Source of the DNA: Lineus longissimus
Taxonomy: Eukaryota; Nemertea; Pilidiophora; Heteronemertea; Lineidae
DNA length: 64,000 bases
Direction of reading: 5' to 3'
NCBI RefSeq assembly: GCF_910592395.1
Contig: NC_088321.1
Coordinates: forward strand, 7,938,001-8,002,000
The notes under the pieces are model-generated. The model searched no databases. It saw nothing but the letters and a program-made list of their open reading frames with translations, and had not been told where the DNA came from. The translations under genes were made by a program, and so were the position numbers. Position 1 is the first letter of the stretch. Every line of letters begins with the position of its first letter. Shown piece by piece: positions 45,261 to 57,970 of the stretch.

Positions 45261-47938
45261 CTATAAAGTAAAATGACATGTTGTTGTGATGTTGCAAACA
45301 CGTGTAAGTGCAAAAATAATTTGAGATAGAAAACTATTATTATTAAACCCAGATCGTCAATGTTTTAAGACTGGCTACGTACCCATCGTAACTGTGATAA
45401 GAATGAGATCACAGAAATATAAAATCAACTTTTTTTTACGATAACACAAAACATATCGGGTTATTCAGAGAAAAAAAACTGCCATTCATCTTAGTTGTAT
45501 ATCTAAGAGGGAGGGAAGCGCTGAACATATCTTAAGATTTGTTATCTAGGATTACATGTTTGTTCCTCCAATTATGAAGATTTACAAAGTATAAGGTGAA
45601 AAGAATGAACAAAAAATGAATCCAGTTTTAACAAAACAAAACTGCCCAGGTGTGCATTGTACAAGTGGTCGAGTTATTTACTTAGCTCTTATCGATACAA
45701 GATAGTTCCATTACCCTTCAGCCGATTGCGGCTTTTCTGAGGACGAACATTTTTGTATCAAAGTCATAGTTATCTAGCTGTCTGCCCAGTAAAGTTTCTG
45801 TGAGCAGACTGTCGTTCATGTTCCATAGCGTGGTACTGAGATTTGTGGGACATTCACGATCATTTCCCAGTAGTTGTAGCGAAGAAAACCCCGAATACCC
45901 GCAAATGTAGACTCCCAGGGCAGCCCATCGCATCATCCAATTTGGTCTCCTTATACCGGGCGACAGGACGAGGCCGGTCCAATGCGTTCGGAGTGGATCG
46001 CAGAAGAGGTGAACTTGCGGGTCGGTATACCTCATGGAACAGCGATCACACTTTGTCTCTGTGGTAGTCTCTGGTGTTTAGTTTGGTCAGAAAATCATAG
46101 TCACTTTTACGCGCAAGGTCGAGCTGAGCAGCAGTCCCTGACAAAGACGGACAATCAGATGATTTTTGAATGTTTGCTACCATAAGAAGGTTATTTTCTG
46201 CACACACTACGACAAAACGTTGATTTTCAAGATCAAGGACAGACATGTAATTTTGTACTTAAAAACTTTCCTAATGGGTGGACAGAGTTCGACTGAGTCG
46301 GTAGACATGCTTAAAGAGCCCGACGCTATGTATATTTCTATTGTATTCGTCAGGTATGGAACGTGTCCAAGACATGTCTCATTTCTGTTTTTCATGTTTG
46401 TCATCGATTGGTAACGGAAGCTAAAAGTGTAAGTACAATGAAAATGTCAAGTTTAATTTTACTCTTAATTTAAAACGACCAAAAACAATGGGTTAATATC
46501 CATTTTATTTCATGAAAATAGCTCAAAAATTGAAAAGGTTATGATTGGCCAAAGTTAGAGACTCAGCAAGGCTCATCAAAAAGTGGGACGGCTCGATAAC
46601 TTGGCCTCTCTAATCTGAGAACAAAGAGCGAATAGCCAAGACTATATTAAAGAGCCAAGTGCCCCCCCAGGAAAGCCACGACCCAAAGAAAAAGTAAAGG
46701 CTAATGAATACGATTATTATCTTTGGGAACCATAAGTCTAACAGGTACCCTACTTAATTTTTTTTTTTGGTAACCACTGACGTTGTAAGACATAGCCACC
46801 CGGATAGCGGTATTGTCAGCAGTCTACCATGTCTGGATTTTTTTATCGTACTATCGTTATACCGTCTAAACAATACCGGTCCAGTGTACATTGTGCCTGC
46901 ATTTCATACACTACGTACAATCAAACATGTTTGTCATTCCTGCCGTATCATGTAGCCTTTTGCGCAAATATTGCAAATAAAACTGTTTTAAAAAGGCATG
47001 ATAGTGCTCAAATTTATAAATCCTTGAAACCGGCCAATTCAAGTAATGAGAGTAGGACCGCCTCATCACACTACTATCATTGCGCAAGGAGTGTGCATTT
47101 ATTCTTCTTCACTAGCATCATACCCGTGGCGCGGGTTGTTTTAGGGTGTGGGCTTACTGTGGGGTCGGGGCAATTTGGGTGAAATGAAATTATATGTCCA
47201 TGATGTCTGGGGGTTGTGATGTTGTCTCGACTTATTTTGACGAACTATTTTGCGAATGGTGAAGAGGCAATGGCGTGTTACATACTTAGTACAACAAATG
47301 CCGCAGGCATAGTGGGTGGCAGCACCAGACGGAGGAAGTAGTTCGCCTAGGGTTTTTTTCGACACCCTCCGCACGGACTCCACTCGTTCCGGAACACTCA
47401 CTTACTTGTTAATCTGCAGTGGTTAGCCTGTTTTAATTGCACTAAAGAAATGTTAATCGGGATTTTATATTATATTTTATATTTGCCCCGGGTATTCATA
47501 TAGGGAGCTGTGCGCTACTTTGCGCCCAGTGCTTGGTGACGTGTATCACCTGATAAATTCTCATACGGTACTTAGAAAAATTAAGAGCGATTAACAACGT
47601 AAGGTGAAAGAGTACGACCAAAATAAAGGGGGAAAATTGCGGAGATGGATGAATGCTTTAAACATATAGTGGCCCCAATACTTTCTCGGATTATTTTTAT
47701 ATAATCCCACACTTTTGATTTAATAGATGGCCCCATATGCAAATCAGACCTGCTCAAAAGGCCCCTTATGTTAATGAGTAAGCCCATATATAGAAATAAC
47801 AAAAAATGCTATTTCTCCGAGATCGCTGCAAAGTTTACCCATTTAACCCGGCGAGGTCAATCTCCATATCAACCACGACTATCAGAAAAAGTTTCGAGGT
47901 CATCCGATCTAAACTGACGGAGGAGATGTGTGACAAAC
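45261..47938. other. Unassigned stretch, probably kinase intron
   Basis: Minus-strand open frames at 45718-46035 and 46046-46246 look protein-like in composition but carry no known motif. They are separated by frame changes and I do not call them. A minus-strand frame at 47141-47401 is likewise unplaced. Confidence 0.35.
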
Positions 47939-48650
47939 TAGAGAGGTTGCGGACCGTCCCCACTCCCACTCCCACTCCGAGGTGATTCCGTTTTGGCGTA
48001 TTACGTCATCACTTCACGAGGGATTTCCCCGTCTTGCTCCCCGAACTCGGACGATTTTACGAGTTGGAGGCCGCGAACTCGTAAGTGTTCTCCCACTTGC
48101 ATTATCTTAGCTTTAGACATTTAAATGTAGTGACAATGAAGAAGCAATATCCCTTACACACTGTTCTAGCACGTCACCTAAGTTGTAACAAGATTTTTTG
48201 TGTAAAAGACGTAGAAAACTTGTTGTTTTTGAAGTGTTCAATATTGTGTAGAACGGCCGTCACGTCGTAGGCCTGTCGCCCCAAAATATAGTTTCATGAA
48301 TGAAACTCTGTTCCCCTCTGTACTTTTTGGATCTAGTTATCTTAGGACTGAAGTAATTCGTAGTTTTACAATAGAAATACGCACATGTTACAGAGGAAAC
48401 GGCTTTTTACTAGCTGTAAATCACCAAAATTGTAGAATATTTCGTCTGCTTTATTTACTTTTTTTCTCGTACGTCGTTAATTTGGGTGATTTCCAGTTTG
48501 GCCGTGTGACTCGCAGGCTGGCCGAATGACGTCTCCCAACTCGGTTCCCGTTGGTGCGCGCAACCTACTTTTCGACGTCACGAGTTCCGAGAACGACTCC
48601 AGTTGAACTCGGAGTGGGAGTGGGAGTCGGGATGGTTTGCAACCTCTCTA
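47939..48650. mobile_element. 712 bp TIR element with ACTCCC-rich ends
   Basis: The left end TAGAGAGGTTGC, then ACTCCCACTCCCACTCCGAG, is matched inverted at the right end with about five mismatches over ~46 bp. TA at both tips could be a 2 bp target duplication as in Tc1/mariner. The interior has no transposase. Confidence 0.7.
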
Positions 48651-50119
48651 CTATTTCAGCTCTACGTCCATTATAGTAGTGATTCTCCTAAGCAGCAATA
48701 ACAATCAAGCATATTGTACATGTAGGACCGCGCCTTATCACACTGCTATCAGTGCACTTGATCAATGAACCAAAATCAGGCGATGGTCTAGATGCAGGCA
48801 AACCACTTCAACTAGGCCACCAGATAAATAAACATCTGATATACAGGCCTAATTAAGCAACTAAACATAGACAGACCATATATTTCTGTAAACTGAAGAT
48901 CACCGTCCTCTAGTTTATCTCAAAATATTTGAAAATTTTACCCCCAGAAAAATCTTGAGGAGGGTCAAAAAAATTACATAAAAAACATTTATTTGGGGGT
49001 CATTTTGACCCCGCGATCCTCCCCCTAATTAGTGCTTATACACCGTTAAATGGTGTAGGCTTATAATTTGTTTAATTAGTGTAATTGAGAGGCCTGAAGT
49101 ATGCAAGTCAAATAAACAGATCAAAACACCCGTCTCCTCTCAACTCAAGACAGGATATTTTGACATGGCTCATGAAAACCTTTATACCCCCAATTTGGAA
49201 CAGCCACTAAATTTTGTTTCTTGTAAACTGTCTGCAGATACTTGAACTTCTCGTCACCCCACTTGGAAACAATGACAGACTGCATATTATTTAATTTTAT
49301 TTATTTATTTAATCGTACATAATAGTACATTCAACAGAGTGCAGTGCTGTATTGTGCAGTGAGAAAAATAAATAGATGGAAGAACATTTTAAAAACAAGT
49401 TAGAAACAGGCAGCGAATGCCACAACTAATTACCAGTGATACTCAATTGAACTTGTTTATACAGATATTATATTGGCCATCAACCTATTCAATGTGATTA
49501 AACTACTCTACTGATAATTATATCAGTACTTCGCCGTTGTAGCATTAACTTGAAATATTGGTATAGAAAGTGTTTCGCCGTATTTGGGTTTTATTGGACC
49601 ACGATCCTTCATATTATGATAGATGGCGCAGTGTACACTACTACTACTCTGCCTATCCGTCCTGTAAAAAAACGGAAATCTTGGCTCTCAGAATAGGGCG
49701 TACCGGCTAGACGCAAGGGCCCAACGCGCCGCGTAGCGGCAAAAAAGCGAAGCTGGCAAAACATTTATAACGGGTCACCGTCACTTATTATTGGACTTAT
49801 AGCGCATTTACGGGGTTGCAACTATTTTGCTTTATAGTGTCACCAGGAAAGAAAAGCATGCGACCTAACGCCGATCTATTTGTATAAAGTGATAATTGGA
49901 AGGTATATAGTAGGAAATATCAATAAAATAATCATTCCATTTCGTCTTTTGAGGGCATTTTTGATTGTAAAAAATATATGTGTACGTCACCGTAGTCTCT
50001 GCAATGATAATTTTATCAGAGCAGTCTCGCGCAAGTAGAAGTTCTTTACCTATTAGTTCTTCACTTATTAGTCTCAACGTCTGGCGCAAAGCCAGACGTT
50101 TTCCATTACGATTTCACTA
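48651..50119. other. Unassigned AT-rich stretch
   Basis: Includes a TTTATTTATTTATTT microsatellite near 49294. No gene is recognised. Confidence 0.4.
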
Positions 50120-50245
50120 CGATGTTTGACAAGAAGGAGCAGTGCGCGAGATATGCTAATGAGCAGACTTCCCTCGCTTGAGTTTCTGAAGAATGTTCCA
50201 TATCGCGCTAAGCTCATCACTACTGATTACGGCAGGCGTGCAAAG
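50120..50245 (+). repeat. ~125 bp duplicated segment, copy A
   Basis: Shares GATGTTTGACAAGAAGGAGC and CTTCCCTCGCTTGAGTTTC with 51567-51690, at roughly 90% identity. The differences do not favour any reading frame. It may be part of an unrecognised transposon. Confidence 0.75.
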
Positions 50246-51566
50246 GTAGGTATCTGCTCCCCAACTTCCACCCTAATACGGTACAATAAGTTACCATTTG
50301 ATGGGAATGGGACAATGCCCTCACTGTGTATGGAGTCATAGGGATAAGAAGACATTATTCATTAGTGTTGGTACAAGTGATTTTGCCCTAAAAGCATGCG
50401 CATTCAAAAAACAAAATATGCAAGGTATCACGTACATGACCATGACGACGTGCAGAAAGTGCACTGGCCAGTGCATACCCTATGGCTATGTACTAGTAAA
50501 CATGGTAAACATGAACAACATCATTATTCATCGGCAGTTCATTTTACTCCGAGCTTTTCCTGAAACATATAGCCATGATAATTAGGCCTACCATGTACCA
50601 TGACCAATAACAGCACTAGATCATGTAGATGTCAACAAGTTCACATGAACCGTATAATCCCATGTGGGGCATGCGTCTAAACCAAAGCCCCAAAATCACT
50701 TGTTTTGGTCTATTTCAGTTTCACTTGTGTTTCCCCCGTCTCCCAGTCCATAATACATTTACAGTTTACAATCCCCGATCATGGCCCAACAAAAGGTCAT
50801 CGGTTGACTAAAGGAACACAACTGTTCAATGGATTTATAGTTGAATGCGATCAAACTACGTCTTTTCAATCGTGGATTGTAAATTTAACCCCATGGGCCT
50901 AGGAAAGGCCCTATAACAATACTTTCGACACAGTTATTATCTCCGCTGCCTCCACCATGTTACACACAGTGCTCACTGCTGATTCTAAAATGCGCCACCT
51001 AGTCAAAACAGGACATATGTTCTTCTAGGAATAGATCTCTTTCCAATATTTCGTCATTCCACTATCGTCATCACCTCATCATACTTTCATTGACATTACA
51101 GGCACACATCCACAGAGCACTCTTCAAATCATCTACACAGTGGTTATCAAACTAGGATTATAAAGGTAATTTCTTAGCCCCGCACAGTGGGTTTCAGTCT
51201 TGATAAAGGGGCACTATCCAAGATAAAGTTACAAGAAGTAGTCAATAGGGGTCTCTCACCTCTCACTGTATGTCCACACTATTCACGCTTGTACGAGGAA
51301 TACATTGCTGAATCTAACAACACCCAGTGCCCTTACTCTGTATATTAGTCACTGGAAGATGGCCCATTTCACTCCTTCCTTCTACTTCACCTATAGTCTC
51401 ATTGCAAACGCCTCAGTTCTATGATATCACATTCACTTTCAGCTGTCATGCAACGCAACAACTGTGCTATCTGCCATCGCACATCAACGAAGAAGTGCAG
51501 CCGCCCACATTCCACCTCACGTCTGTCCGACCAGCTGCAATCCTCGAGGACGCCCCACTGCACCAC
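50246..51566. other. Unassigned stretch
   Basis: No gene is supported. Several open frames lack known motifs and splice context. Confidence 0.35.
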
Positions 51567-51690
51567 GATGTTTGACAAGAAGGAGCAGTGCGCGAGATAG
51601 GCTAATGAGCAGACTTCCCTCGCTTGAGTTTCGGAAGAATGTTCCATATCGCGCTAAGCTGACCACTGCTGACCATGACAGGCGTGCATT
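51567..51690 (+). repeat. ~125 bp duplicated segment, copy B
   Basis: Second copy of the segment at 50120-50245, in the same orientation. Confidence 0.75.
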
Positions 51691-51837
51691 GGACTGGTAC
51701 AGGTTGGAACTGAACATTGAATATGCTGGTGGTGACGCTTTCTGATGAGAAGTTGGTCGTGACTGATGCAGTATCCTTGGACTTGTCCACAGCATCGTTC
51801 AATCATTGCTCTCTGAGCTGCCTTGATTCTGTACTTA

Positions 51838-52276
51838 CCCAAATACTAAGACCAAATGCCTGTTGACTGTGCTTTAAGAGAGACTAGCGCCATGCCTAGA
51901 GATATGACTGACCCCTATTGGCAAATTTGTATGACTTTATCTTGCCTACCTAGCTGCTGCCTATAGTCTCCCTTTAACTGCGGAACACTTCAAAGTCGAT
52001 AAAATGCCATGTTCCACCTTTTAATGTGTTCAGACCGCCATTTTCAAAATAATCAAGTCAGGACACTGCCTTCTAGTCTCATAATAAAATTTGCTTTCCT
52101 CAATAATAACATTTCTACTTCTTCAATGCTTTCATCATTCCAAACTTCTCCTCCTCTGACTTTTACAGGGGTACAGTCATGGCAATCAAAACCCAAATAC
52201 TGAGACCAAATGCCTGTTGACTGTGCTTTAAGAGAGACTGGCGCCATGCCTAGTCTCTCTTAAAGCACAGTCAACA
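51838..52276. repeat. 62 bp direct repeats with terminal hairpin
   Basis: 51838-51900 and 52192-52252 are near identical (GTTGACTGTGCTTTAAGAGA core). The second copy runs into a perfect inverted repeat with 25 bp arms at 52215-52239 and 52252-52276 and a 12 nt loop. Confidence 0.85.
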
Positions 52277-52346
52277 GACACCAACCCCCTCAGACTCAGA
52301 AACCACAAACGCCCAACCCTTCCTGCTACCTTAATACTTCTGGATA
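52268..52346. repeat. Dispersed ~100 bp repeat, copy 2
   Basis: Matches 34949-35050, with AGTCAACAGACACC at the start and CTTAATACTTCTGGATA at the end. Confidence 0.65.
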
Positions 52347-52434
52347 ATGTCATATCATATTGTCAAATTTGATCAAAATTTCAAAACAAAAACTTCGGAT
52401 TTTAAAACTTGATCGATGACGCACCCATTCAATC

Positions 52435-52700
52435 AAAATGAAATGACCCAGGGCCATTGTGCTCATGGTATAGATATTTGGTGGTTAGAAATTCACCCTG
52501 GTTAAGAAACATGCTACATGAAGAGTATATACAGGTCAAACCAAAGTTTATATGACAAGTGATGTATGATTGTTTGGAGTATACCATAACGATATCATCG
52601 AAAACAGGTCACTAATAAGCGAGATATTGCACTTTTTACCTTTTTCAGTTTTGGCCTCCTGGTGGTCAAGTGGAGAATCAGATCGGGTGCTAAGACCCCA
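52435..52700 (+). repeat. Family R dispersed repeat, copy 4 (truncated)
   Basis: Has the left end AAAATGAAATGACCCAGGG..GTGCTCA and part of one unit (GCGAGATATTGCACTTTTTA, CCTGGTGGTCAAG). It then stops near GAATCAGATCGGG. Confidence 0.75.
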
Positions 52701-54018
52701 CCTAGAGCGTGAGGGATGCAAACGTTTTTGCTGTTATGAATGCTGTTGTACCTGCTTTGATCCTAGCAACATTTTCTCTTGAATACACAACATGCTGTGT
52801 ATACAATGTACAGGCACGCGCATTGTCTAGAGTACACATCAGACTTCGCTGGCTGGAGAAAACTGTTTTGGTCATATGGCACACATGACATCCAAAAACC
52901 GGGGCTCCATACGCCTTAGATTTACTTGGGGGTCATAGCCAGATGTTGAATTGGCCCCAGCTTGAAGGGAAGCGGGGAGTTCTTCCACCGCCACCGCCAC
53001 CGCCATTTTTTCTCCAGCTGACATTATTGATGACGCGGTTATGTTGATTCGCCTCTGCTGTGCATGCAACCAACTTGTTCATGCGTACACATCAGTCTGC
53101 TACATCGCCACTTCGATAAAAGATAGTGGTATTAAGAATCTCTTTCCAAAAAGGGTTTTATCTTATTCCGACTTGGAGGGATACCGTAGATTATTTTTGT
53201 AACCGTTTTCAACAAACGCGTATGAAGCTTGCTAGAATTAGATTGCGACTTAATTATAGGAACATCTTCAGACGTCACAATAGCAACCGAAATGATTACC
53301 TAACGGTAGTCAATCACTTAACCGATCACCTGCGAAATGCCCAGTCTTATCAATGGAAGCATGCCTTTTATCACGGATATGCCTTTCACTGCAAGAGGAA
53401 AATTTAACATCAACTGTATTCAACACATGAAATATGTCTCAATGTACGTATGAACAAAGAAATCCTGAACGAAAACGCTGAGTGAACGACGACTCACTAG
53501 GGAGTTTCCGCATCGCTTACGATTACGATTAAGATTACGATTTCAAAGTCGTAATCGTAATACTCTCAAGACCGGCATGAACCAGAAATTTAGTTTCCGC
53601 ATTCACACCAACGACTTGGTGTACTGTTGTATGGGGCCCTATACTCTGCTCTCATGCTCTGGGTGCATGCTGTCGTAGTGGTGCGAAAGCTCACTTATCT
53701 AGGCCAACGTCGTCGTTGAACATGTTGAATGGGCAAATGGTTTTTATTCAGGTCGCCAAATATATGGGGGCGAAGGCTACTCTCAAGTGATATTTTGATG
53801 GCTTCCCATATTATTCATACCTGCGTAGTGTGTCTTCTTTCCCATTCCTGCATGGTTAGTAAGTAACACGCGAAATACCCTGAAGCTCAAGATGCGTAAG
53901 ATTTTAGTATCCCCCCCCCCCCCCCCCGTATGAGAATCAATCAAATAGACCCCGCAGAAGACCAGAAAAGCCATAAACACTTCATCAAATTGATACCAAC
54001 AAGGTCTCAGTCCTTTTT
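52701..54018. other. Unassigned stretch with small repeats
   Basis: A (GCCACC)n run lies near 52985-53006, an inverted TTACGATTACGATT repeat at 53516-53570, and a C homopolymer at 53911-53927. No gene is supported. Confidence 0.4.
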
Positions 54019-54020
54019 TA

Positions 54021-54627
54021 CCCCTCAGCCCAATGGCCTAGAGGGGTATTGTCGTCACGTACGCCGTCCGTCCGGGCGGGCGTCTGCTACTTGGTTTCCG
54101 TCGATTTCTAGGAGAACAGCTATGACAATCAATTCAATTTTTGGTATGTACATTTGGGGTGACTAGAGGAAGGTTCCTTTTGAAAACGGGCTTGTTCCGA
54201 TTATCAATATGGCCACCAGGGCGGCGTGTTTGAAATTGGTTTCCGTCAATTTCGAGGAGAACCGTTCGTCCGATCAAATTCATTTTTGGTATGTACTTTG
54301 GGGGTGACTAGAGGAAGGTTCCTTTCGAAAACCGGCTCGTTCTGATTCTCAAAATGGTCACCAGGGCAACGTGCTTGAAATCGGTTTCCGTCAATTTCGA
54401 GGAGAACGGCTTGGAGGATGGAATCAATTTTTAGTGGGTGTAGGCCTAATGCAGTTTTGTAAGGGGAAGGTTCCTTTCGAAAATCAGCGCAATTCGAAAT
54501 TCAATATGGCTGCCACGCTCACATCCTCAAAATAGGTTTCCACAAATTTAATTTCCATATGCAAACTAGCCACTCCACTAAGCCAACTTCACCATTATCT
54601 CACCTTCAACCTTAATAGGCTGAGGGG
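54021..54627. repeat. Hairpin-ended repeat with ~145 bp tandem units
   Basis: CCCCTCAGCC at 54021-54030 is inverted as GGCTGAGGGG at 54618-54627, with a local hairpin at the left end. Inside, GGTTTCCGTC.ATTTC.AGGAG recurs at about 54092, 54237 and 54380, with a decayed copy at 54532. It has the same general plan as family R. Confidence 0.75.
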
Positions 54628-54751
54628 TTATGCTCGCTATGCAATGCTATTTTTTTCTGATGTGTTATCAAAACCTGTTGGTCAACAGCTACCGGTTACA
54701 GGCACATCACGTGTATAGGCCTACCCAACTTAGTTATATCACTATTATCAA

Positions 54752-55087
54752 GCTCGTTTACCCAGGGGTCATTGCGCGCTCATATGGTGACTTGCACTGC
54801 CCCTGGTCGCATGCTGATCTAAAACATATTTGATTGGTCAACGAATAACCTTTGACATGCAAATAAGATGTAAATAATGTTTTGACTCATGGCATATTCA
54901 TGGCATATTGAATTGGCGAAAAGGGCGACTTATCGAGTCTACAAAAACATTTACCCTAATGCCATCCCCAAAAAACTGACGGCATAATATAACTCATAGA
55001 CACGGATAATATATGAGCTAATGCTGATATGAAAAATTAAGTTGCCCCTAAAAGAAAATTGCGTCTTTTAGTCGGGCCATGCGGGCA
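54752..55087 (+). repeat. SINE-like repeat copy 2, 5' truncated, MITE-free
   Basis: Body shared with 32165-32677. It lacks the tRNA-like head and the nested MITE; the empty site is at 54957-54959. Ends GTCGGGCCATGCGGG. Confidence 0.8.
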
Positions 55088-55204
55088 TGTATTTTTAGAA
55101 AAAACGGATCGTTAGCACCTGCACGCACCATGCCTCGATGTGCAAGTCGAAATGACATGATGTCGCATCGTTAAGTGTGTAGGATTGTTCAAAACTCAAA
55201 TTAT

Positions 55205-56268
55205 GACCTCTAATCTTCTTCTTCTTTGTTCTCTCTTAGATGGTCAGTACCGTCCTAGCGGTGTACGCCGTCGTCTTCCTTAGCTGGTCCTGGTCACCCG
55301 CGTATAACTGGTCCTTGATGGAGGTTCCCGATGGCCAGATCTCCTCCCTTAGGGCTGATAGGTCAGGGCACTTGGACAGTATGTGGCTGACAGTCATCGG
55401 TTCGGAACTGCAGGGGTACAGGTCACTCCCTCCGATTCCAAACGTGTGGAACATACAGTGTTTTAGTCTGCAATGATCGGTTCGGAGGCGGAATATGATG
55501 GCTTGCTCGGCCTGGTGAGGTTGTGGCAGTTGTTTTGGTCATATTCGGGGTGGTTGTTTTTCCACTTGGTCTTGAAGACTGTTTTGACTGTTTATTTGGC
55601 CTCGTCGTAGAAGAAGCTCATGCAGGTCAGTCTGCTCCATCCTAATTCCTTCATTTGCGAGACGGTCTACTCTTTCGTTGCCTCTAATGTCACAGTGGGT
55701 TGGTATCCATTGCAGCACGACCTTCTTGTTGTAGTTACAAAGGATGTTCAAAGCTGTGATCAGGTGGTCTAGATCCTCGCTCCTGGGGTTCTTGTGTGCT
55801 TCTAGGACGAAGAGGGCGTCAGTGAAAATGACAATGCTTTTTGGGGCTTTTCTTCTCCCCTGTGCCAGTCTCTTGGCCGCTTCTTGCAGTGCTGTCGCTT
55901 CCGCTCTGAAGTTGCTGGAGTATCTCCCAGTTGGTATGGCGATTTCCTCTTCCTTGGCCTTGAACTTGATGAGGATGCCAGCCCCTCCATCTTTGGTAGC
56001 TTCAGCTGCAGAACCATCGGTGTGGGCACGAGTCCACTTCTTGCTTGGGTACTTGTGGTGGATGTGCTCCAGAGCGAGAGCTTTCCTTGCCTCATCCGTT
56101 TGATGCTGCTTTGCAAGAATTCTTGGAATGTCAGTTTCGATTTTCGGTGACATCTTTGGGTTGAGTGTTGGGTGTGATCTGCTTGTTGGAATGGGCTTCG
56201 GTATGGTGTCTCTGAGTTCTGGTTATTTTTTCTCCAATTCTTTGCTGTGGCTGATAAAGCTTCCACGT
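55205..56268 (-). pseudogene. RNase H-bearing LINE, 3' part (RNase H and end of Pol)
   Basis: A minus-strand frame 56153-55539 has a complete RNase HI set: AHTDGSAAEA (D), FRAEATALQ (E), VIFTDALFVL (D), WIPTHCDIRGNERVDRLAN (H and D). A shifted frame (55454-55236) has a CCHC-like tail, C..EP.TVSHILSKCP, and a stop. An AAG-rich tail on the minus strand (about 55211-55229) may mark the 3' end. LINEs with RNase H after RT include the Jockey/I group. The part upstream is cut off at 56268 by the THAP element pair. Confidence 0.85.
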
Positions 56269-56507
56269 TTAAAGGCCATATATCAAGGTTTGAAAACATG
56301 CTTGATACTCATGAAATATGTTGAGGGTTAAAAAAACAAGATCCCAGACATTAAAAAAATTCTTATAATAAAGTCATTATTTAGTTATTTCAATTTTCAA
56401 TTTTAAACTATTTGAATTTCCCACCACACACAACTTTAGATTAGTTCCACATGTGGCCGCTAGGGATTTTTTGATGACGTAGATCAGGTCAGTCAGAACA
56501 AAGCAAG

Positions 56508-56660
56508 ATGGCTTCCGCATACAGTTCAGAGAGTGAGAGCAGTGAATTTGAGGATGTTTTGGTCGATACAGAAGGATATTTAAACGTTGAGCCGTACATG
56601 TTCGAGCCATTAATATCACTAGATCATAATGAGAGTGATCATTCGGACGAAAGTGATTAG
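56508..56660 (+). pseudogene. Acidic N-terminal ORF of second element gene (copy 1)
   Basis: Opens MASAYSSESESSEFEDVLV and contains EPYMFEP before an acidic, histidine/aspartate-rich tail and TAG. Compared with copy 2 it lacks 18 bp near the stop. It faces the THAP frame of the same copy, so the two genes converge. The PYMFEP word is, as I recall, common at the start of ballast-domain proteins in similar elements; this is weak evidence. Confidence 0.45.
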
Positions 56661-57058
56661 AATTTGTGGTTAATCAATTTGCATGGCAGACCTGCCGATA
56701 TAGCAAAGAAGACATTGAATGATAGACGGTTGCAGATGCATAACATGTATGATTTTTGAACAGACCAATGCTGCACAATATTGTTTCGCCTCGTCAGTGT
56801 TGTATCGCCAGTTATGTCATGACGCTGAACTACTATTGAAAAGTGACGGTATTATGCACAATCATCTTGACGTGACGATATAATGCCGTGCAACGTTAGA
56901 TAGGCCTAGATGTCAGATGACAATAATCTGTCATTGACAGTGGCTGTCACTGACACTGACCTGTGTCGCTGTCACCTTGCTATGGCTGGAACACAAGAAG
57001 ACACTATGCGGTATCACAGGCCCCAATAGGGCCTACACATTATGTATAACAACCGACC

Positions 57059-57364
57059 TCAGCAGCCTCGGGCATTAAATGCAATTGACATGGTTGGAAC
57101 AGCTGTTTTTAACAAGTGGCATTTAATATTCAGTTGGATGCAGATATCCGGCTTCATGTGATAATCCGTATCGATAAAGTGATCACTGCAAAGTTTGGCC
57201 GAAGGCCCAGGCTTCCAACACTCCAAACGTTTGCACTTCTGAATCCACAGCTTCCTCCTCTCTCGTTCAACTGGCTTTGGAAATTCATGAAAATGGGTCC
57301 CATCCCTCATTCGATTGTTCTTTGTGCTATACTTGACACAATTTGGAGCCATACAATACACCAT
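57059..57364 (-). pseudogene. THAP-domain fragment, copy 1
   Basis: The minus-strand frame opens MVYCMAPNCVK and has FHEFPKP, LWIQKCKR, and AKLCSDHFID: the C2CH zinc and aromatic pattern of a THAP DNA-binding domain. After LLKTAVP the sequence jumps to unrelated residues because about 190 bp found in copy 2 (near 58241-58431) is missing. No transposase core follows. Confidence 0.85.
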
Positions 57365-57970
57365 AGTGAATGAAACACATTACTTCCAGGTGTGCATAAT
57401 TAATTAAGGCCCTCCTGCTTTTATGATTGCATGACATGTACAGATAACCTGATCTACATCACAACTTTTGCTGAACCCGCCGCCTGGCTCTAACAAGCCA
57501 GTTGCTAGCCTGATCAGGTAATCAAGTTGTCAAACACATAATTGGCTATATCTTCAAAATGGATGGAGCTAATTGAATTTGGTTTTCTGTATTGTATAAA
57601 GTGTTAGGTACACTTTTGAAATCGTCTTACAGCAGAAAATGGCAAAAAACCTTGATATATGGCCTTTAAAGGTCATATATCAAGGTTTTTTGCCATTTTC
57701 TGCTGTAAGACGATTTCAAAAGTGTACCTAACACTTTATACAATACAGAAAACCAAATTCAATTAGCTCCATCCATTTTGAAGATATAGCCAATTATGTG
57801 TTTGACAACTTGATTACCTGATCAGGCTAGCAACTGGCTTGTTAGAGCCAGGCGGCGGGTTCAGCAAAAGTTGTGATGTTGATCAGGTCATCTGTACATG
57901 TCATGCAATCATAAAAGCAGGAGGGCCTTAATTAATTATGCACACCTGGAAGTAATGTGTTTCATTCACT

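Noticed and set aside
45718-46246. Minus-strand exons upstream of the kinase
   Set aside because: Frames look protein-like, but no kinase N-lobe motif, no HRD, and no splice pair joining them to the exon at 45260.
47141-47401. Cysteine-containing minus-strand frame (YACGICC) as a zinc-finger exon
   Set aside because: Spacing of later His/Cys does not fit C2H2 or THAP; no supporting neighbour exon.
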